A DNA stretch of 64,000 bases, taken from positions 1,426,001 to 1,490,000 of the forward strand of contig NZ_JBGNYA010000001.1 in assembly GCF_041477585.1 (NCBI RefSeq). Direction: 5' to 3'. Origin of the DNA: Halobellus sp. MBLA0158 (lineage in GTDB: Archaea; Halobacteriota; Halobacteria; Halobacteriales; Haloferacaceae). Position 1 is the first letter of the stretch. The number at the start of each line of letters is the position of its first letter. The translations under genes and the position numbers were made by a program. Of the stretch, positions 31,636 through 40,768 are shown piece by piece. Below the pieces are notes generated by a model. The model worked only from the letters and a program-made list of their open reading frames with translations. It searched no databases and had not been told where the DNA came from.

Positions 31636-32166
31636 ATGCTCAGGCAGGCCCGCGAGTACGGTCCGGCGCTCCTCGTGCCGCTCGCGTGGGGGTTCGTCGC
31701 GGCCGCCCACCTCGGCGCCGTCGCCGACTCGACGCTGTTCGTCGCCCACGTCGTGATGACGGTCCTCCTCGCCGTCTTCGCCGTCACCGGCCGGGCGGAG
31801 ATGCGCGAGGGGACGCTCCGCGTCTGGTGGTGGATCGTCGCGGTCGGCTTCGTCGTGACACTCCTCGGAACCGTCGGCTTCCGCCTCGGCGACGCCGGCG
31901 CGCCGTTGCAGGCCGTCGCCCTTTTCGGCTGGATGGTGCTCCCCGCCGCCGGCTTCGTCGACACCGCTCGGCGGGGCGCCGACCGGGCGTGGCTCTACTA
32001 CGGCGCGGCCGTCGGCTCCGTGGTCGGCGCGGGCGTCTACGTCTTCGGGGCGACCATGTACTTCCTGGGCGTCGACGGGTCGCTCTCGGCGGTCCCGGTC
32101 GTCGGCCTCGGGCTCGTCGGCGTCGGCCAGACCGCCGCGATCCTCGACGCGGCGTTCGGCTACTGA
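31636..32166 (+). CDS. Uncharacterised five-helix membrane protein
   Basis: A 176-residue integral membrane protein with about five to six hydrophobic segments (ALLVPLAWGFVAAAHL, VVMTVLLAVFAVTG, WWWIVAVGFVVTLLGTVGF, ALFGWMVLPAAGFV, GAAVGSVVGAGVYVFG, VVGLGLVGVGQTAAIL). Loops are short and mostly charged at the cytoplasmic side. It starts 69 bp after mscS on the same strand. I do not recognise a family; it looks like a typical haloarchaeal hypothetical membrane protein. Confidence 0.75.
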   Translation: MLRQAREYGPALLVPLAWGFVAAAHLGAVADSTLFVAHVVMTVLLAVFAVTGRAEMREGTLRVWWWIVAVGFVVTLLGTVGFRLGDAGAPLQAVALFGWMVLPAAGFVDTARRGADRAWLYYGAAVGSVVGAGVYVFGATMYFLGVDGSLSAVPVVGLGLVGVGQTAAILDAAFGY

Positions 32167-32176
32167 TCCGCCTCGA

Positions 32177-32896
32177 TCAGACGAACTCGGTGTTCTGCGG
32201 ACCGTTCGTGATGTGGACCTCGAACGGCTGCGTCCCGACGTCGTCCTGCTCGACGAGGTGCCAGTAGGTCTCGGCCATCGCGTCGGGATCGAGGAAGGTG
32301 TCGTCCTCGCGGTCGGGGAGTCGCTCGCGCGTCCGCGGATTGTCGATCTGCCCGTCGATGACGACGTGGGCGACGTGGATGCCCTCCGGCCCGTACTCCT
32401 GGGCGATGTCCATCGCCATCCCGCGGGCGGCGAACTTCGCGGCGGTGAAGCCGATCGTCCCGCCCGTGCTCCGGACCGCGGAGGTCGCCCCGGTGAAGAG
32501 CACCGTCCCGCCGCCGGTCTCCACCATATCGCCGACGGCCTCCTGGGAGGCGACGAAGGCGCCGCGGCCGCCGACCTCCCAGGCGCGCTCGAACTCCGCG
32601 ACGCTCGAATCCAAGAGCCCCTGCCAGGACGCGGCGCTCGCGTGGTTGACGAGCACGTCGATCGGGCCGAACGCCTCCCGGACGGCCTCGAAGGCCTCGC
32701 GAACCCCCTCGACGTCTCGGAGGTCCACCTGGACGGCGAGCCCCTCGCCCGGTTCCGGGAGGTCGTCGGCGAGGTCCTCGATGAAGTCGGTCGTCCGCGC
32801 GAACAGCGCGACCTGACAGCCCTCCTCGGCGAACTTCCGCGCGATCGACGCCCCGAGTCCGGGGCCGACGCCGGCGATGACGGCCGTGCGTGTCAT
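32177..32896 (-). CDS. SDR family oxidoreductase
   Basis: A 239-residue short-chain dehydrogenase-like protein. The cofactor motif is IAGVGPGLGASIARKFAEEG, a variant of TGxxxGIG with GPGLG. VLVNHASAAS replaces NNAG, and the Ser of TVLFTGATSAVR and the Lys of FTAAKFAARGMA are visible. The usual catalytic Tyr before that Lys is Phe/Thr-like (GFTAAKF), so this may be an atypical or non-canonical SDR. The C terminus carries EVHITNGPQ. Convergent with the membrane protein, divergent from the Cys-containing gene at 32993. Confidence 0.85.
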   Translation of the reverse strand: MTRTAVIAGVGPGLGASIARKFAEEGCQVALFARTTDFIEDLADDLPEPGEGLAVQVDLRDVEGVREAFEAVREAFGPIDVLVNHASAASWQGLLDSSVAEFERAWEVGGRGAFVASQEAVGDMVETGGGTVLFTGATSAVRSTGGTIGFTAAKFAARGMAMDIAQEYGPEGIHVAHVVIDGQIDNPRTRERLPDREDDTFLDPDAMAETYWHLVEQDDVGTQPFEVHITNGPQNTEFV

Positions 32897-32992
32897 ACCG
32901 GCGCGTCGACCGCGGGACGCAAAACCGTGGCGGCTGTCGCTCCGTCTCGGCTCCGCATCGGGACTTTTGTCGCTCCGCCCCTACTCGTGCCT

Positions 32993-33769
32993 ATGGCGGG
33001 CCCCGATCCCGACGAACTCCGGCGGGTCGTCGCCGACTTCCCGGCGCCGCCGGACGGCGACCGCTTCGACCGCGCTGACGACCTCCTCGACGGCGCCTAC
33101 GGCGCGATGGCCGAGTCCTGGCATCCCGAACTGGAGCGGGTGACCGCGGCGTACGCCGACGGCGACGTGCTCCGCGAGCGCGTCCTCGAACACGTCGAGT
33201 CGGTGCCGTCGGTCCGGCTCTCCGACGGCGCCGCGCCGCTCCCGCGCCGCCGCGAGGCGTTGGCGGCGGCGGCGTCTATTCTGGACGAGGTCGCGGCGGT
33301 CTCGGCGTGGTACTCCGAACTCCGGGCGCTCCTCGGCGACGACCCCGACGAACTGACGCGGTTCGAGCGCCTCCTGCACGACGTCGGCTACGCGCTGGCG
33401 CACGTCCTGTTTCTCGGCGCCTCGACGCCCGAACAGGTCGTCAGCCGGCTCCGGGTCGCCTACCGTTCCGTGGGCGTCGACATCGACGACACCGATTCCG
33501 AAAGAGGCGCCGAGCGGACGACGTTCACCTGTCCGTACCGGGACGTCGCGGCCGGCCGGTACGGCGAGCGCTGGGTCTGCCACGAGAAACTGGACCGCGT
33601 CGACGACGGCTACGTGACCTACCTCGCAGAGCGCGGCATCGACTACCAGCGGCCGCGCGCCTGTCCGCGCGGCGGGCAGTGTTACTCGACGGTCGCCCGC
33701 GACGCTCTGGAGCAGTGGTGGCCGAAGACCGCACCCGAGGCCGTCGCCGACGGGGTCGACCGACCGTGA
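32993..33769 (+). CDS. Uncharacterised protein with a C-terminal four-cysteine motif
   Basis: A 258-residue soluble protein of unknown function. The N-terminal 165 residues are mostly helical (DELRRVVADFP, ILDEVAAVSAWYSELRALLG, LLHDVGYALAHVLF). The C-terminal third has four Cys at 180, 196, 224 and 230, in TFTCPYRDVAAGRYGERWVCHEKL and RACPRGGQCYSTV, suggesting a metal or Fe-S site. Its stop overlaps the GTG start of the following methyltransferase by four bases, so both are co-translated. The context hints at a shared redox or modification function, but I cannot name one. Confidence 0.8.
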   Translation: MAGPDPDELRRVVADFPAPPDGDRFDRADDLLDGAYGAMAESWHPELERVTAAYADGDVLRERVLEHVESVPSVRLSDGAAPLPRRREALAAAASILDEVAAVSAWYSELRALLGDDPDELTRFERLLHDVGYALAHVLFLGASTPEQVVSRLRVAYRSVGVDIDDTDSERGAERTTFTCPYRDVAAGRYGERWVCHEKLDRVDDGYVTYLAERGIDYQRPRACPRGGQCYSTVARDALEQWWPKTAPEAVADGVDRP

Positions 33770-34476
33770 CAGATCCCGATTCCGACCCCGACCCCGACCG
33801 CCCGACCGAGGGTGTCGCCTTCACGGTCGAACAGGCCCGCCGGATCCAGCGCGAGTACGGGACCTGGGCGCCGCTCTACGACTGGTTCGCGCGCGCGACG
33901 GCCTCCGTCGGCGGCGTCCGCGCGGCCTGCGTCGAGGCGCTCGACCTCGATCCGGGCGACACCGTCGTCGACTTCGGCTGCGGCCCCGGCGTGAACCTCC
34001 CGGCGCTCCGCGAGGCCGTCGGCCCCGCGGGCCGCGTCGTCGGAGTCGACATCACCGGCCCGATGCTTGCCCGCGCCCGGCGGCGCGTCCGCAACCGCGG
34101 CTGGGAGAACGTCGACCTCCTCCGCGCCGACGCCACCGACCCGCCGATCGAGGGCGTCGACGCCGCGCTCTCGACGTTCGTGACGTCCCTGTTCTCGGAC
34201 CCCTACGCGGTCGTGAGCCGTTGGTGTGAGATCGCAGACCGCGTCGTCGTGACGAACTTCGCGCCGCGCGGGAGCACGCCGGCGAACGCGGCCCTCCGCG
34301 CGTTCGCCCGCCTGAACGCCCGCCTCTTCGACGTCGACGACGAGGGAGTGCTCCGACAGCTCGACGAGCGCACCGCCGCGTCCCGGCGCGCGCTCGACGA
34401 GGGGATGGACGCCGTCGCGAGCGAGACCTACGTCTTCGGGACGATCGAACTGAACGTCGGCCGCCGATCGGCGTGA
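33766..34476 (+). CDS. Class I SAM-dependent methyltransferase
   Basis: A 236-residue methyltransferase starting with GTG inside the previous gene's stop (GTGA overlap). After an acidic Asp/Pro leader it shows IQREYGTWAPLYDWFAR, the SAM motif VVDFGCGPGVNLPALRE, VVGVDITGPMLARARRR, then LLRADATDPP and ALSTFVTSLFSDP. The pattern is UbiE/COQ5-like (methyltransferase_11 or _25). The substrate is unknown; the coupled Cys-motif protein may be partner or substrate. Confidence 0.88.
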   Translation: MTDPDSDPDPDRPTEGVAFTVEQARRIQREYGTWAPLYDWFARATASVGGVRAACVEALDLDPGDTVVDFGCGPGVNLPALREAVGPAGRVVGVDITGPMLARARRRVRNRGWENVDLLRADATDPPIEGVDAALSTFVTSLFSDPYAVVSRWCEIADRVVVTNFAPRGSTPANAALRAFARLNARLFDVDDEGVLRQLDERTAASRRALDEGMDAVASETYVFGTIELNVGRRSA

Positions 34477-34563
34477 TTTTGTATCGCCGTATTCGGTTTA
34501 TTTCTCGGTCTGCTCCTCGAAGCGAATCGACACGTTGATACTCGAATCCGTGGATTTCCAGGT

Positions 34564-34728
34564 ATGCAGGGCCTCCAGTACAGTCGCGACCGCGGTCGCG
34601 ACGTCCTCGAATGCCGACACTGCGACGCGACGTTCCCCGAGGGGAAGGCGACGACCGACGGCTGGCACTACGTCTGCCCCGAGTGCGGCGAGGGCCGGGG
34701 GATCGGCGAGGGCCTGCGCCGGCTCTGA
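34564..34728 (+). CDS. Small zinc-finger protein (54 residues)
   Basis: A 54-residue protein with two CxxC knuckles: LECRHCDATFPEGK and HYVCPECGEGRG. Spacing and the Tyr-Val before the second pair match the small haloarchaeal zinc-finger proteins described in Haloferax, several of which affect motility and biofilm. It has its own ATG and stop, and lies in the 300 bp between the methyltransferase and gatE, co-directional with both. Likely binds one Zn(II) and acts in nucleic-acid or protein interaction. Specific role unknown. Confidence 0.75.
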   Translation: MQGLQYSRDRGRDVLECRHCDATFPEGKATTDGWHYVCPECGEGRGIGEGLRRL

Positions 34729-34779
34729 ACCGAACGCGGACTGAATCATTTTTACGCCGGGCGCCCGCACGCTCTCGTA

Positions 34780-36648
34780 ATGACTGCGTACGACTACGAC
34801 GATCTCGGCCTCGTCGCGGGGCTCGAAATCCACCAGCAGCTCGACACCGCGACGAAGCTGTTCTGTGGCTGTCCGACCGAAGAGCGCGACCCCGAATCGG
34901 CGACGCGCTCGTTCACGCGGTTCCTCCACCCGACGAAGAGCGAACTCGGCGAACTCGACGAGGCGGCGCTCGAAGAGAGCCAGGTCGAACGCGAGTTCGA
35001 GTACCTCGCCTACGACACGACCTGCCTCGTCGAAGAGGACGAAGAGCCGCCGCACCGGCTTGACGAGGAAGCCCGCGAGGTCGCCCTCCAGATCGCCGAC
35101 CTCCTGGAGATGGAGCCGGTCGACCAGGCGCACGTGATGCGGAAGCTCGTCATCGACGGCTCGAACACCTCCGGCTTCCAGCGGACGGCGCTCGTCGCCC
35201 AGGACGGCGTGATCGAGACCGACGACGGCCCGGTCGGGGTCGAGGACCTGCTCCTCGAAGAGGAGTCCGCCCAGCGCGTCGAAGAGCGCGGCGACGACGT
35301 GACCTTCTCCCTGGACCGCCTCGGCGTCCCGCTCGTCGAGATCGGCACCCGACCGGACATCGACTCGCCCGCGCAGGCACAGGAGGCCGCCGAGACGATC
35401 GGGATGCTCCTCCGCTCGACCGGCGCGGTCAAGCGCGGGCTCGGGACCATCCGCCAGGACGTCAACGTCTCCATCGCCGCGGGCGCGCGCGTCGAGATCA
35501 AGGGCGTCCAGGCGCTGGACCAAATCGCCGAGATCGTACGGGAGGAAGTGGGCCGGCAGGTCGAACTGCTCGCGATCCGCGACGAACTGGCGGAGCGGGA
35601 CGCGAGCGTCGGCGACGTGCAGGACGTCTCGGAGGTCTTCGCCGACACCGACTCCGGCGTCATCGGCGGCGCGCTCTCTGACGGCGGCGTCGTAAAGGCT
35701 GTGCCGCTATACGAATTCGACGGTCTGGTGGGCCGAGAGATCCAGCCCGACCGCCGGCTCGGCACCGAACTCTCCGATCACGCCAAGCGCCGCGGCGCGG
35801 GCGGCATCTTCCACACCGACGAACTGCCCGCCTACGGCGTCACCGAATCCGAAGTGGACGCCCTCCGCGAGGCCGTCGGCGCGGGCGAGGACGACGCGGT
35901 CGCCATCGTCGCCGACGACCCCGAGACCGCCTCGGGCGCCATCGAGGCGGCTGCCGAGCGGGCCCGGACCGCGATCGAGGGCGTCCCCGAGGAGACCCGC
36001 GGCGCCAACGACGACGCCACGACGCGCTACCTCCGGCCCCTGCCCGGCGCGGCGCGGATGTACCCCGAGACGGACGTCCCGCCGGTCGAACTCGACGTCT
36101 CGGACGTCGAGACGCCCGAACTGCTGACCGAGAAGGTCGATCGGTACCAGTCCGAGTACGGCCTCGACGCCGGCCTGGCCGAACAGGTCGCGTTCGGTCG
36201 CCGGATGCCGCTGTTCGAGCGGGCCGTCGACGAGGGCATCGACGCGACGTTCGCGGCGGGGCTGCTGGAGTCGACGCTGACGGAGCTCCGCCGGGACGAC
36301 GTCGCGATCGGGAATCTGACCGACGAGCACCTGCTTGCGGTGATGCGCCTCGTCGAGGACGGCGACCTGGCGAAGGAGGGCGTCGGCGACGTCCTGACGA
36401 CGCTCGCCGACGATCCGTCGCTCTCCGCCGAGGCGGCGGTCGAGGAGGCCGGCCTCTCGGGCGTGAGCGAGGACGAGGTCCGCGAGGCCGTGAGCGAGGT
36501 CGTCGAGCGGAACGCGGCGCAGGTCCAAGACGAGGGGATGGGCGCGTTCTCGGCGCTGATGGGCGAGGCGATGGGCGCCCTGCGCGGGAAGGCCGACGGG
36601 GAAGTCGTCAGCGACGTCCTCCGCGAGGAGATCCAAAAGCGGGCCTGA
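34780..36648 (+). CDS. gatE: Glutamyl-tRNA(Gln) amidotransferase subunit E
   Basis: A 622-residue GatE, the archaeal tRNA-dependent amidotransferase subunit that, with GatD, converts Glu-tRNA(Gln) to Gln-tRNA(Gln). The N terminus LGLVAGLEIHQQLDTATKLFCGCPT is the GatB/GatE signature. PLVEIGTRPDIDSPAQA, GLGTIRQDVNVSIA and IKGVQALDQI are kinase/amidotransferase-core motifs. The C-terminal 130 residues form the YqeY-like helical tail that contacts tRNA. Length equals the family norm. The ATG at 34780 follows a T-rich stretch (ATCATTTTTACG) suitable as promoter. Confidence 0.97.
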   Translation: MTAYDYDDLGLVAGLEIHQQLDTATKLFCGCPTEERDPESATRSFTRFLHPTKSELGELDEAALEESQVEREFEYLAYDTTCLVEEDEEPPHRLDEEAREVALQIADLLEMEPVDQAHVMRKLVIDGSNTSGFQRTALVAQDGVIETDDGPVGVEDLLLEEESAQRVEERGDDVTFSLDRLGVPLVEIGTRPDIDSPAQAQEAAETIGMLLRSTGAVKRGLGTIRQDVNVSIAAGARVEIKGVQALDQIAEIVREEVGRQVELLAIRDELAERDASVGDVQDVSEVFADTDSGVIGGALSDGGVVKAVPLYEFDGLVGREIQPDRRLGTELSDHAKRRGAGGIFHTDELPAYGVTESEVDALREAVGAGEDDAVAIVADDPETASGAIEAAAERARTAIEGVPEETRGANDDATTRYLRPLPGAARMYPETDVPPVELDVSDVETPELLTEKVDRYQSEYGLDAGLAEQVAFGRRMPLFERAVDEGIDATFAAGLLESTLTELRRDDVAIGNLTDEHLLAVMRLVEDGDLAKEGVGDVLTTLADDPSLSAEAAVEEAGLSGVSEDEVREAVSEVVERNAAQVQDEGMGAFSALMGEAMGALRGKADGEVVSDVLREEIQKRA

Positions 36649-36844
36649 GACGGCTCCCCGTCGCTCCTGGCTCGCTGACGAAGCCGTCCGGCGTCGGCTG
36701 CGACGTCCGAAAAGGGTTTGCTTGCCGGCCGCGATGCTCTCGTATGTTCGACACCGAGGGCACGCGCGCCGCGTCGATCGATCGAGGCTGTTCCGGTCCG
36801 GTCGGTACGGACCGCGCCGGCGACGCTCCCCGAGCGCGATAACG

Positions 36845-37186
36845 ATGGTCGAAGAGATCACCACCGAGGAACTCCACGAGCGCATCGAGTCGGGCGACCC
36901 GCCGCAGATCATCGACATCCGCAACCCCGACCAGTACGAGCGGGGCCACATCCCGGGCGCGATCAACGTCCCGATGCACGAGCTCCCGGGCCGGATCGAC
37001 GAGATCGACTGGGGGGACGACGTCGTCGTCGCCTGCCCCATCGGCCAGTCGTCGGTTCAGGCGGCGCGGCTGATCGGCAGCTACGAGGACGTCGAGGACG
37101 CCGCGAACGTCCGGAGTATGGCCGGCGGCTACCAAGCCTGGGAGTACGACCTCGAATCGGGCGCCGAGGCCGCGGCCGAGGAGTGA
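36845..37186 (+). CDS. Rhodanese-like domain protein
   Basis: A 113-residue single-domain rhodanese. ISTEEL-type opening ITTEELHERIESGDPPQIIDIRNPDQYERGHIPGAINVP is seen in parts, and the active-site loop VVACPIGQSS holds the nucleophilic Cys64. It should carry a persulfide for sulfur transfer. The ATG at 36845 is chosen since upstream in-frame sequence is Arg-rich and not rhodanese-like. It is followed after one base by a JAMM-type protease gene, suggesting a shared function in sulfur-carrier (SAMP/MoaD-like) metabolism. Confidence 0.9.
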   Translation: MVEEITTEELHERIESGDPPQIIDIRNPDQYERGHIPGAINVPMHELPGRIDEIDWGDDVVVACPIGQSSVQAARLIGSYEDVEDAANVRSMAGGYQAWEYDLESGAEAAAEE

Positions 37187-37187
37187 C

Positions 37188-37622
37188 GTGACCGGTCCGT
37201 CTCTCGTTCTCGCGCGGGACGCCTACGACGACATCGTCTCTCAGGGCTACGACGGCGGCGACGAGGAGATCTGCGGGGTTCTCGCGGGCGAGTACGGCGA
37301 CGACGAGAGCGTCGTCCGCGACGTCCGCCGAGTGCCGAACGCCGCCGAGACCCCGCAGATCCGGTACGCGATGGCCCCCGAGGCCCAACTGGCGGCCATC
37401 GAGGGGATCGAGGACGACGGCCTCGACGTGGTCGGGTTCTACCACACCCATCCGACCGGGCCCGCCCACCCCAGCGACACCGACGTCGAGCGCGCGACCT
37501 GGCCGGGCTACTCCTACGCCATCTGCGCGTTCGACGGCTACCCGTACCTCGGTTCGTGGCGCTGGACCGGCGAGGCGTTCGAACGCGAGACCGTCCGGCT
37601 GGTCGACGACGTCGAATCGTAG
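37188..37622 (+). CDS. JAMM/MPN+ metalloprotease (desampylase-like)
   Basis: A 144-residue JAB1/MPN/Mov34 protein starting with GTG one base after the rhodanese stop. The zinc motif H-x-H-x7-S-x2-D is intact (His86, His88, Ser96, Asp99 in FYHTHPTGPAHPSDTD), and the catalytic Glu27 is in DEEICGVLAG. In Haloferax, HvJAMM1 of this family cleaves ubiquitin-like SAMP from conjugates. Bacterial relatives process sulfur-carrier proteins. The linkage to a rhodanese supports removal or maturation of a C-terminal Gly-Gly sulfur carrier. Confidence 0.88.
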   Translation: MTGPSLVLARDAYDDIVSQGYDGGDEEICGVLAGEYGDDESVVRDVRRVPNAAETPQIRYAMAPEAQLAAIEGIEDDGLDVVGFYHTHPTGPAHPSDTDVERATWPGYSYAICAFDGYPYLGSWRWTGEAFERETVRLVDDVES

Positions 37623-37737
37623 GTCTCGGTCCGTCCGGTACCAAAGCATCTCTCCGCGCCGGCACGCGCGACCTTAGATTATTTAGTCTGATAATTGGTG
37701 GCTAAGGGTTTTTACCGTGGTTTACGGGGTAGGTGGT

Positions 37738-39717
37738 ATGGCAGAGAGCACGGTCGGATCTCGGGGAGGGCGCTTCGGGACCGACAATTGGGGGGACAAA
37801 CTCCGCGAGTTCGTCAGGTACATTCCGAGCGGGGATACGATCCCCGACGACACCTGGCGGGCGCGGCACCGAAACATCGTACTGGCGCTCTTCGCGCACA
37901 TTCCGTTTCTGATCGCGCTCGGTCTCTATGAGGGGACCGAGCCGTTCTCGGGCGCCCAGATCCCGGAGATCCCGACGACGATGCTCGTCTCGCGCGTCGG
38001 CATCGTCGCCGCGATCGGGCTGTTGGCGGTGTGGCCGCGGTTCAGCCGACGGATCCGCACGTCGCTCGCGACCGTCGGACTGGTGATGTCCTCGGCGGTG
38101 TTGGTGTACTTCTCGGGGGGGTACATCGAGGCGCACTTCCACTTCTTCGTGGTGATGGGGATCGTCGCCGTCTACGAGGACTGGGCGCCGTTCCTCGTCG
38201 GCATCGTCTTCGTCGCGCTCCAGCACGCGGTCTTCGGATTCTACATGCCGGAGATGGTGTACAACCACAACGCGGGCGCGACCCGTCCGTTCGTGTGGGC
38301 GGGGATCCACGCCGCGTTCGTGCTGATGCTCGCCTCGGCGCTGATGACGAACTGGGTCTCGATCGAGCGCTCCCGCGAAGAGGCGCGGAACCAACTCGCT
38401 GAGACCGAAGAGGCGGAGGAACTGAAGGCCGAGGCCGAGGCCCGGCAGCGCGAGGTCGAGGAGATGAACGACCACCTCGAACGGAAGGCCGACGACTTCA
38501 GCGCCAAGATGACCCGCGCGGCCGACGGCGACCTCGGCGTCCGACTCGACAGCGACGCAGACAGCGAGGCGATGGCCCAGATCGCCGAGGACTTCAACGG
38601 GATGATGGACGAGATGGAGTCCGCGGTGCAGAACATCCAGGCGTTCGCCCAGGAGGTCACCGCCGCGAGCGAGGAGGCCAACGCGGGCGCCGGCGAGGTC
38701 AAGCAGGCCAGCGAGGAGGTGAGCGAGGCCGTCCAGGAGATCTCCCGCGGCACCAACGAACAGCGCGAGATGCTCGAAGACGTCTACGACGAGATGACAG
38801 ACCTCTCGGCGGCGGTCGAGGAGGTCGCCTCCTCGGCCGAAACCGTCGCGAAGACCTCCCACGAGACGGCCCAGATCGCCGACGCGGGCGAAGACACCGC
38901 CCGCGGCGCCATCGACGACGCCCAGGAAGCCAAGAGCGCGATCGGCTCGACCCGCGACAACGTCGAGCACCTCGAAGACCAGATGACCGAGATCGGCGAG
39001 ATCGTCGAGCTCATAAGCGACATCGCAGAGCAGACGAACCTCCTCGCGCTGAACGCCAACATCGAGGCGGCCCGCGTCAGTTCGACCGGGAACGGCGACG
39101 GCGACGGATTCGCCGTCGTCGCCGACGAGGTCAAACAGCTGGCCGAGGAGACGCAGGAGTCCGCGACCGAGATCGAGGAACTCATCGAGGAGACCCAGGC
39201 CCAGACCGCCCGGACGGTCGAGGAGGCGCGGACCGCCGAGGAACACATGGAAGAGGGCGTCGAGGCCGTCCAGGACGTCCTCGACGCGTTCACGCAGGTC
39301 TCCGAGAACACCGACGAGACCGACAGCGGCATCCAGGAGATCAGCGACGCCACCGACGACCAGGCCAAGAGCGCCGAGCAGTCGGTCTCGGTGGTCGAAG
39401 AGGTCGCAGACATCAGCCGGAACACCGCCGACGAGGCCGAGGGCGTCTCCGCGGCGGCCGAACAGCAGGCGGCGTCGATCTCGCAGGTGAGCTCGAACGT
39501 CGAAGCGCTCACCGACCAGGCCGAGCAGCTACAGTCGCTCCTCGCCCGGTTCGAGGTCAGCGCCACGAAGACGCAGGTCCCGACGCCGGGTCCGGAGGAC
39601 GGCTCCGGCTCCGGGCGGAACCTCGCGCTGAACGACGGCGGCCGGCTCGAATCCCCCGATTCGGAGGCTCGCCCCAACTCCGGATCCGAGTCCGGGTTCG
39701 AGTTCGACGCCGAATAG
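37738..39717 (+). CDS. Methyl-accepting chemotaxis transducer with multi-helix membrane sensor
   Basis: A 659-residue halobacterial transducer. The N-terminal 210 residues have about six membrane helices, including [18 protein letters not shown] and [26 protein letters not shown], a His-rich element shared with some haloarchaeal sensor proteins. A coiled coil and HAMP region (about 215-290) leads to the long helical signalling domain, whose hairpin tip is [22 protein letters not shown]. The C-terminal tail is Gly/Ser-rich and acidic. Glu/Gln pairs in the helices are likely methylation sites. The ATG at 37738 is preferred; an upstream ATG at 37717 adds seven residues. Stimulus unknown. Confidence 0.92.
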   Translation: MAESTVGSRGGRFGTDNWGDKLREFVRYIPSGDTIPDDTWRARHRNIVLALFAHIPFLIALGLYEGTEPFSGAQIPEIPTTMLVSRVGIVAAIGLLAVWPRFSRRIRTSLATVGLVMSSAVLVYFSGGYIEAHFHFFVVMGIVAVYEDWAPFLVGIVFVALQHAVFGFYMPEMVYNHNAGATRPFVWAGIHAAFVLMLASALMTNWVSIERSREEARNQLAETEEAEELKAEAEARQREVEEMNDHLERKADDFSAKMTRAADGDLGVRLDSDADSEAMAQIAEDFNGMMDEMESAVQNIQAFAQEVTAASEEANAGAGEVKQASEEVSEAVQEISRGTNEQREMLEDVYDEMTDLSAAVEEVASSAETVAKTSHETAQIADAGEDTARGAIDDAQEAKSAIGSTRDNVEHLEDQMTEIGEIVELISDIAEQTNLLALNANIEAARVSSTGNGDGDGFAVVADEVKQLAEETQESATEIEELIEETQAQTARTVEEARTAEEHMEEGVEAVQDVLDAFTQVSENTDETDSGIQEISDATDDQAKSAEQSVSVVEEVADISRNTADEAEGVSAAAEQQAASISQVSSNVEALTDQAEQLQSLLARFEVSATKTQVPTPGPEDGSGSGRNLALNDGGRLESPDSEARPNSGSESGFEFDAE

Positions 39718-39734
39718 CGGCCCTGCAACTCCCG

Positions 39735-40748
39735 TCACTCGATCGGCACCCGAACGCTCCCGTTTTCGGACCACTCGGCCATCGCACGGAGCCGCGCGAT
39801 CCGGTCTTCGATCGGCGGATGCGTCGAGAAGTACTCCCTGAGCCGCCGCTCCTCTTCGGACTCGACCTCGCCGTGCGTCCACAGCAGCGAGCGGGATCCG
39901 AACGTCGGCGACGACGCCCGATCGAGCTTTCCCAGCGCCCGAGCGAGCGCGAGCGGACGGCCCGTCACCTCGGCGGCGCGGGCGTCGGCGCCGAACTCCC
40001 GCCGCCGCGCGTACGCCCGGAGCAGCAGCGTCGCCGCCATGCCGACGAGCGCGACGCCGGACTCGACGCGCCGCCTGAGCCGCCCCGGCAGCGTCTCCGC
40101 CCACGCGCCGGGATCGCGCCGCGCCCACGCGAGACACAGCGCCGCCCCGGTCAGGAGGAACACCGCCGGCGAGAGCAGGAGTTCGAGCCCGACGACGACG
40201 AGCTGGGAGACCGCGAGCGCGAACGTCCCGACCAGCCCGTCGCGGCGCTCCAGGTGCGCGAGCTCGTGGGCGAAGAGCGCCCGCAGCTCGTCGCGGTCGA
40301 GCAGTCGCAGGAGCGCCGCGTCGACGACGACCGTCTTGCGCCCGGGCGTTTCGAGCGCGAACGCGTTCGGAACCTCCAGGCGCGCCACCAACAGCCGGGG
40401 GCGCTCGACCGACATCGACGCCGAGAGGTCGTCGAGCAGGGCGTACACGCCGGGGAGGCGGGACTCGGGGACCTCCCGCGCGTCGAGGTGCGAGAGGAGC
40501 CGGCGCGTCCCCAGCCGGACCGAGACGTACACCGCCAGCAGCGTCCCGACGGCGAGGCCGAGGCCGGCCGCGACGGGATCGAGCCGGACCTGCCACAGCG
40601 CCGCGAGGACGAGCAGGCTCAGCCCGGCCAGCGCGCCGTAAAAGGCGAGCGCGACGAGGCCGACGAGCACCGGCCACAGCCGACTTCCCCGGCGGTCGCG
40701 GCCGCGGTCGTCGGGGCGGGGACGGGAGCGTGAGGGCGGGCGTGACAT
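39735..40748 (-). CDS. M48 family (HtpX-like) membrane metalloprotease
   Basis: A 337-residue zinc protease. Two N-terminal helices (about 25-50 and 58-80) precede the peptidase domain. The catalytic motif is HELAH (His161-Glu162-x2-His165) in LRALFAHELAHLERRD. A third ligand Glu lies in RREFGADARAAEVTG, and STHPPIEDRIARL is the M48 end motif. VPNAFALETPGRKTVVV is characteristic of HtpX. It degrades damaged membrane proteins. It ends 18 bp from the transducer stop (convergent) and lies 20 bp downstream of trmJ on the same strand. Confidence 0.93.
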   Translation of the reverse strand: MSRPPSRSRPRPDDRGRDRRGSRLWPVLVGLVALAFYGALAGLSLLVLAALWQVRLDPVAAGLGLAVGTLLAVYVSVRLGTRRLLSHLDAREVPESRLPGVYALLDDLSASMSVERPRLLVARLEVPNAFALETPGRKTVVVDAALLRLLDRDELRALFAHELAHLERRDGLVGTFALAVSQLVVVGLELLLSPAVFLLTGAALCLAWARRDPGAWAETLPGRLRRRVESGVALVGMAATLLLRAYARRREFGADARAAEVTGRPLALARALGKLDRASSPTFGSRSLLWTHGEVESEEERRLREYFSTHPPIEDRIARLRAMAEWSENGSVRVPIE

Positions 40749-40768
40749 CCGTGCGGCGGTGGGGAGGG

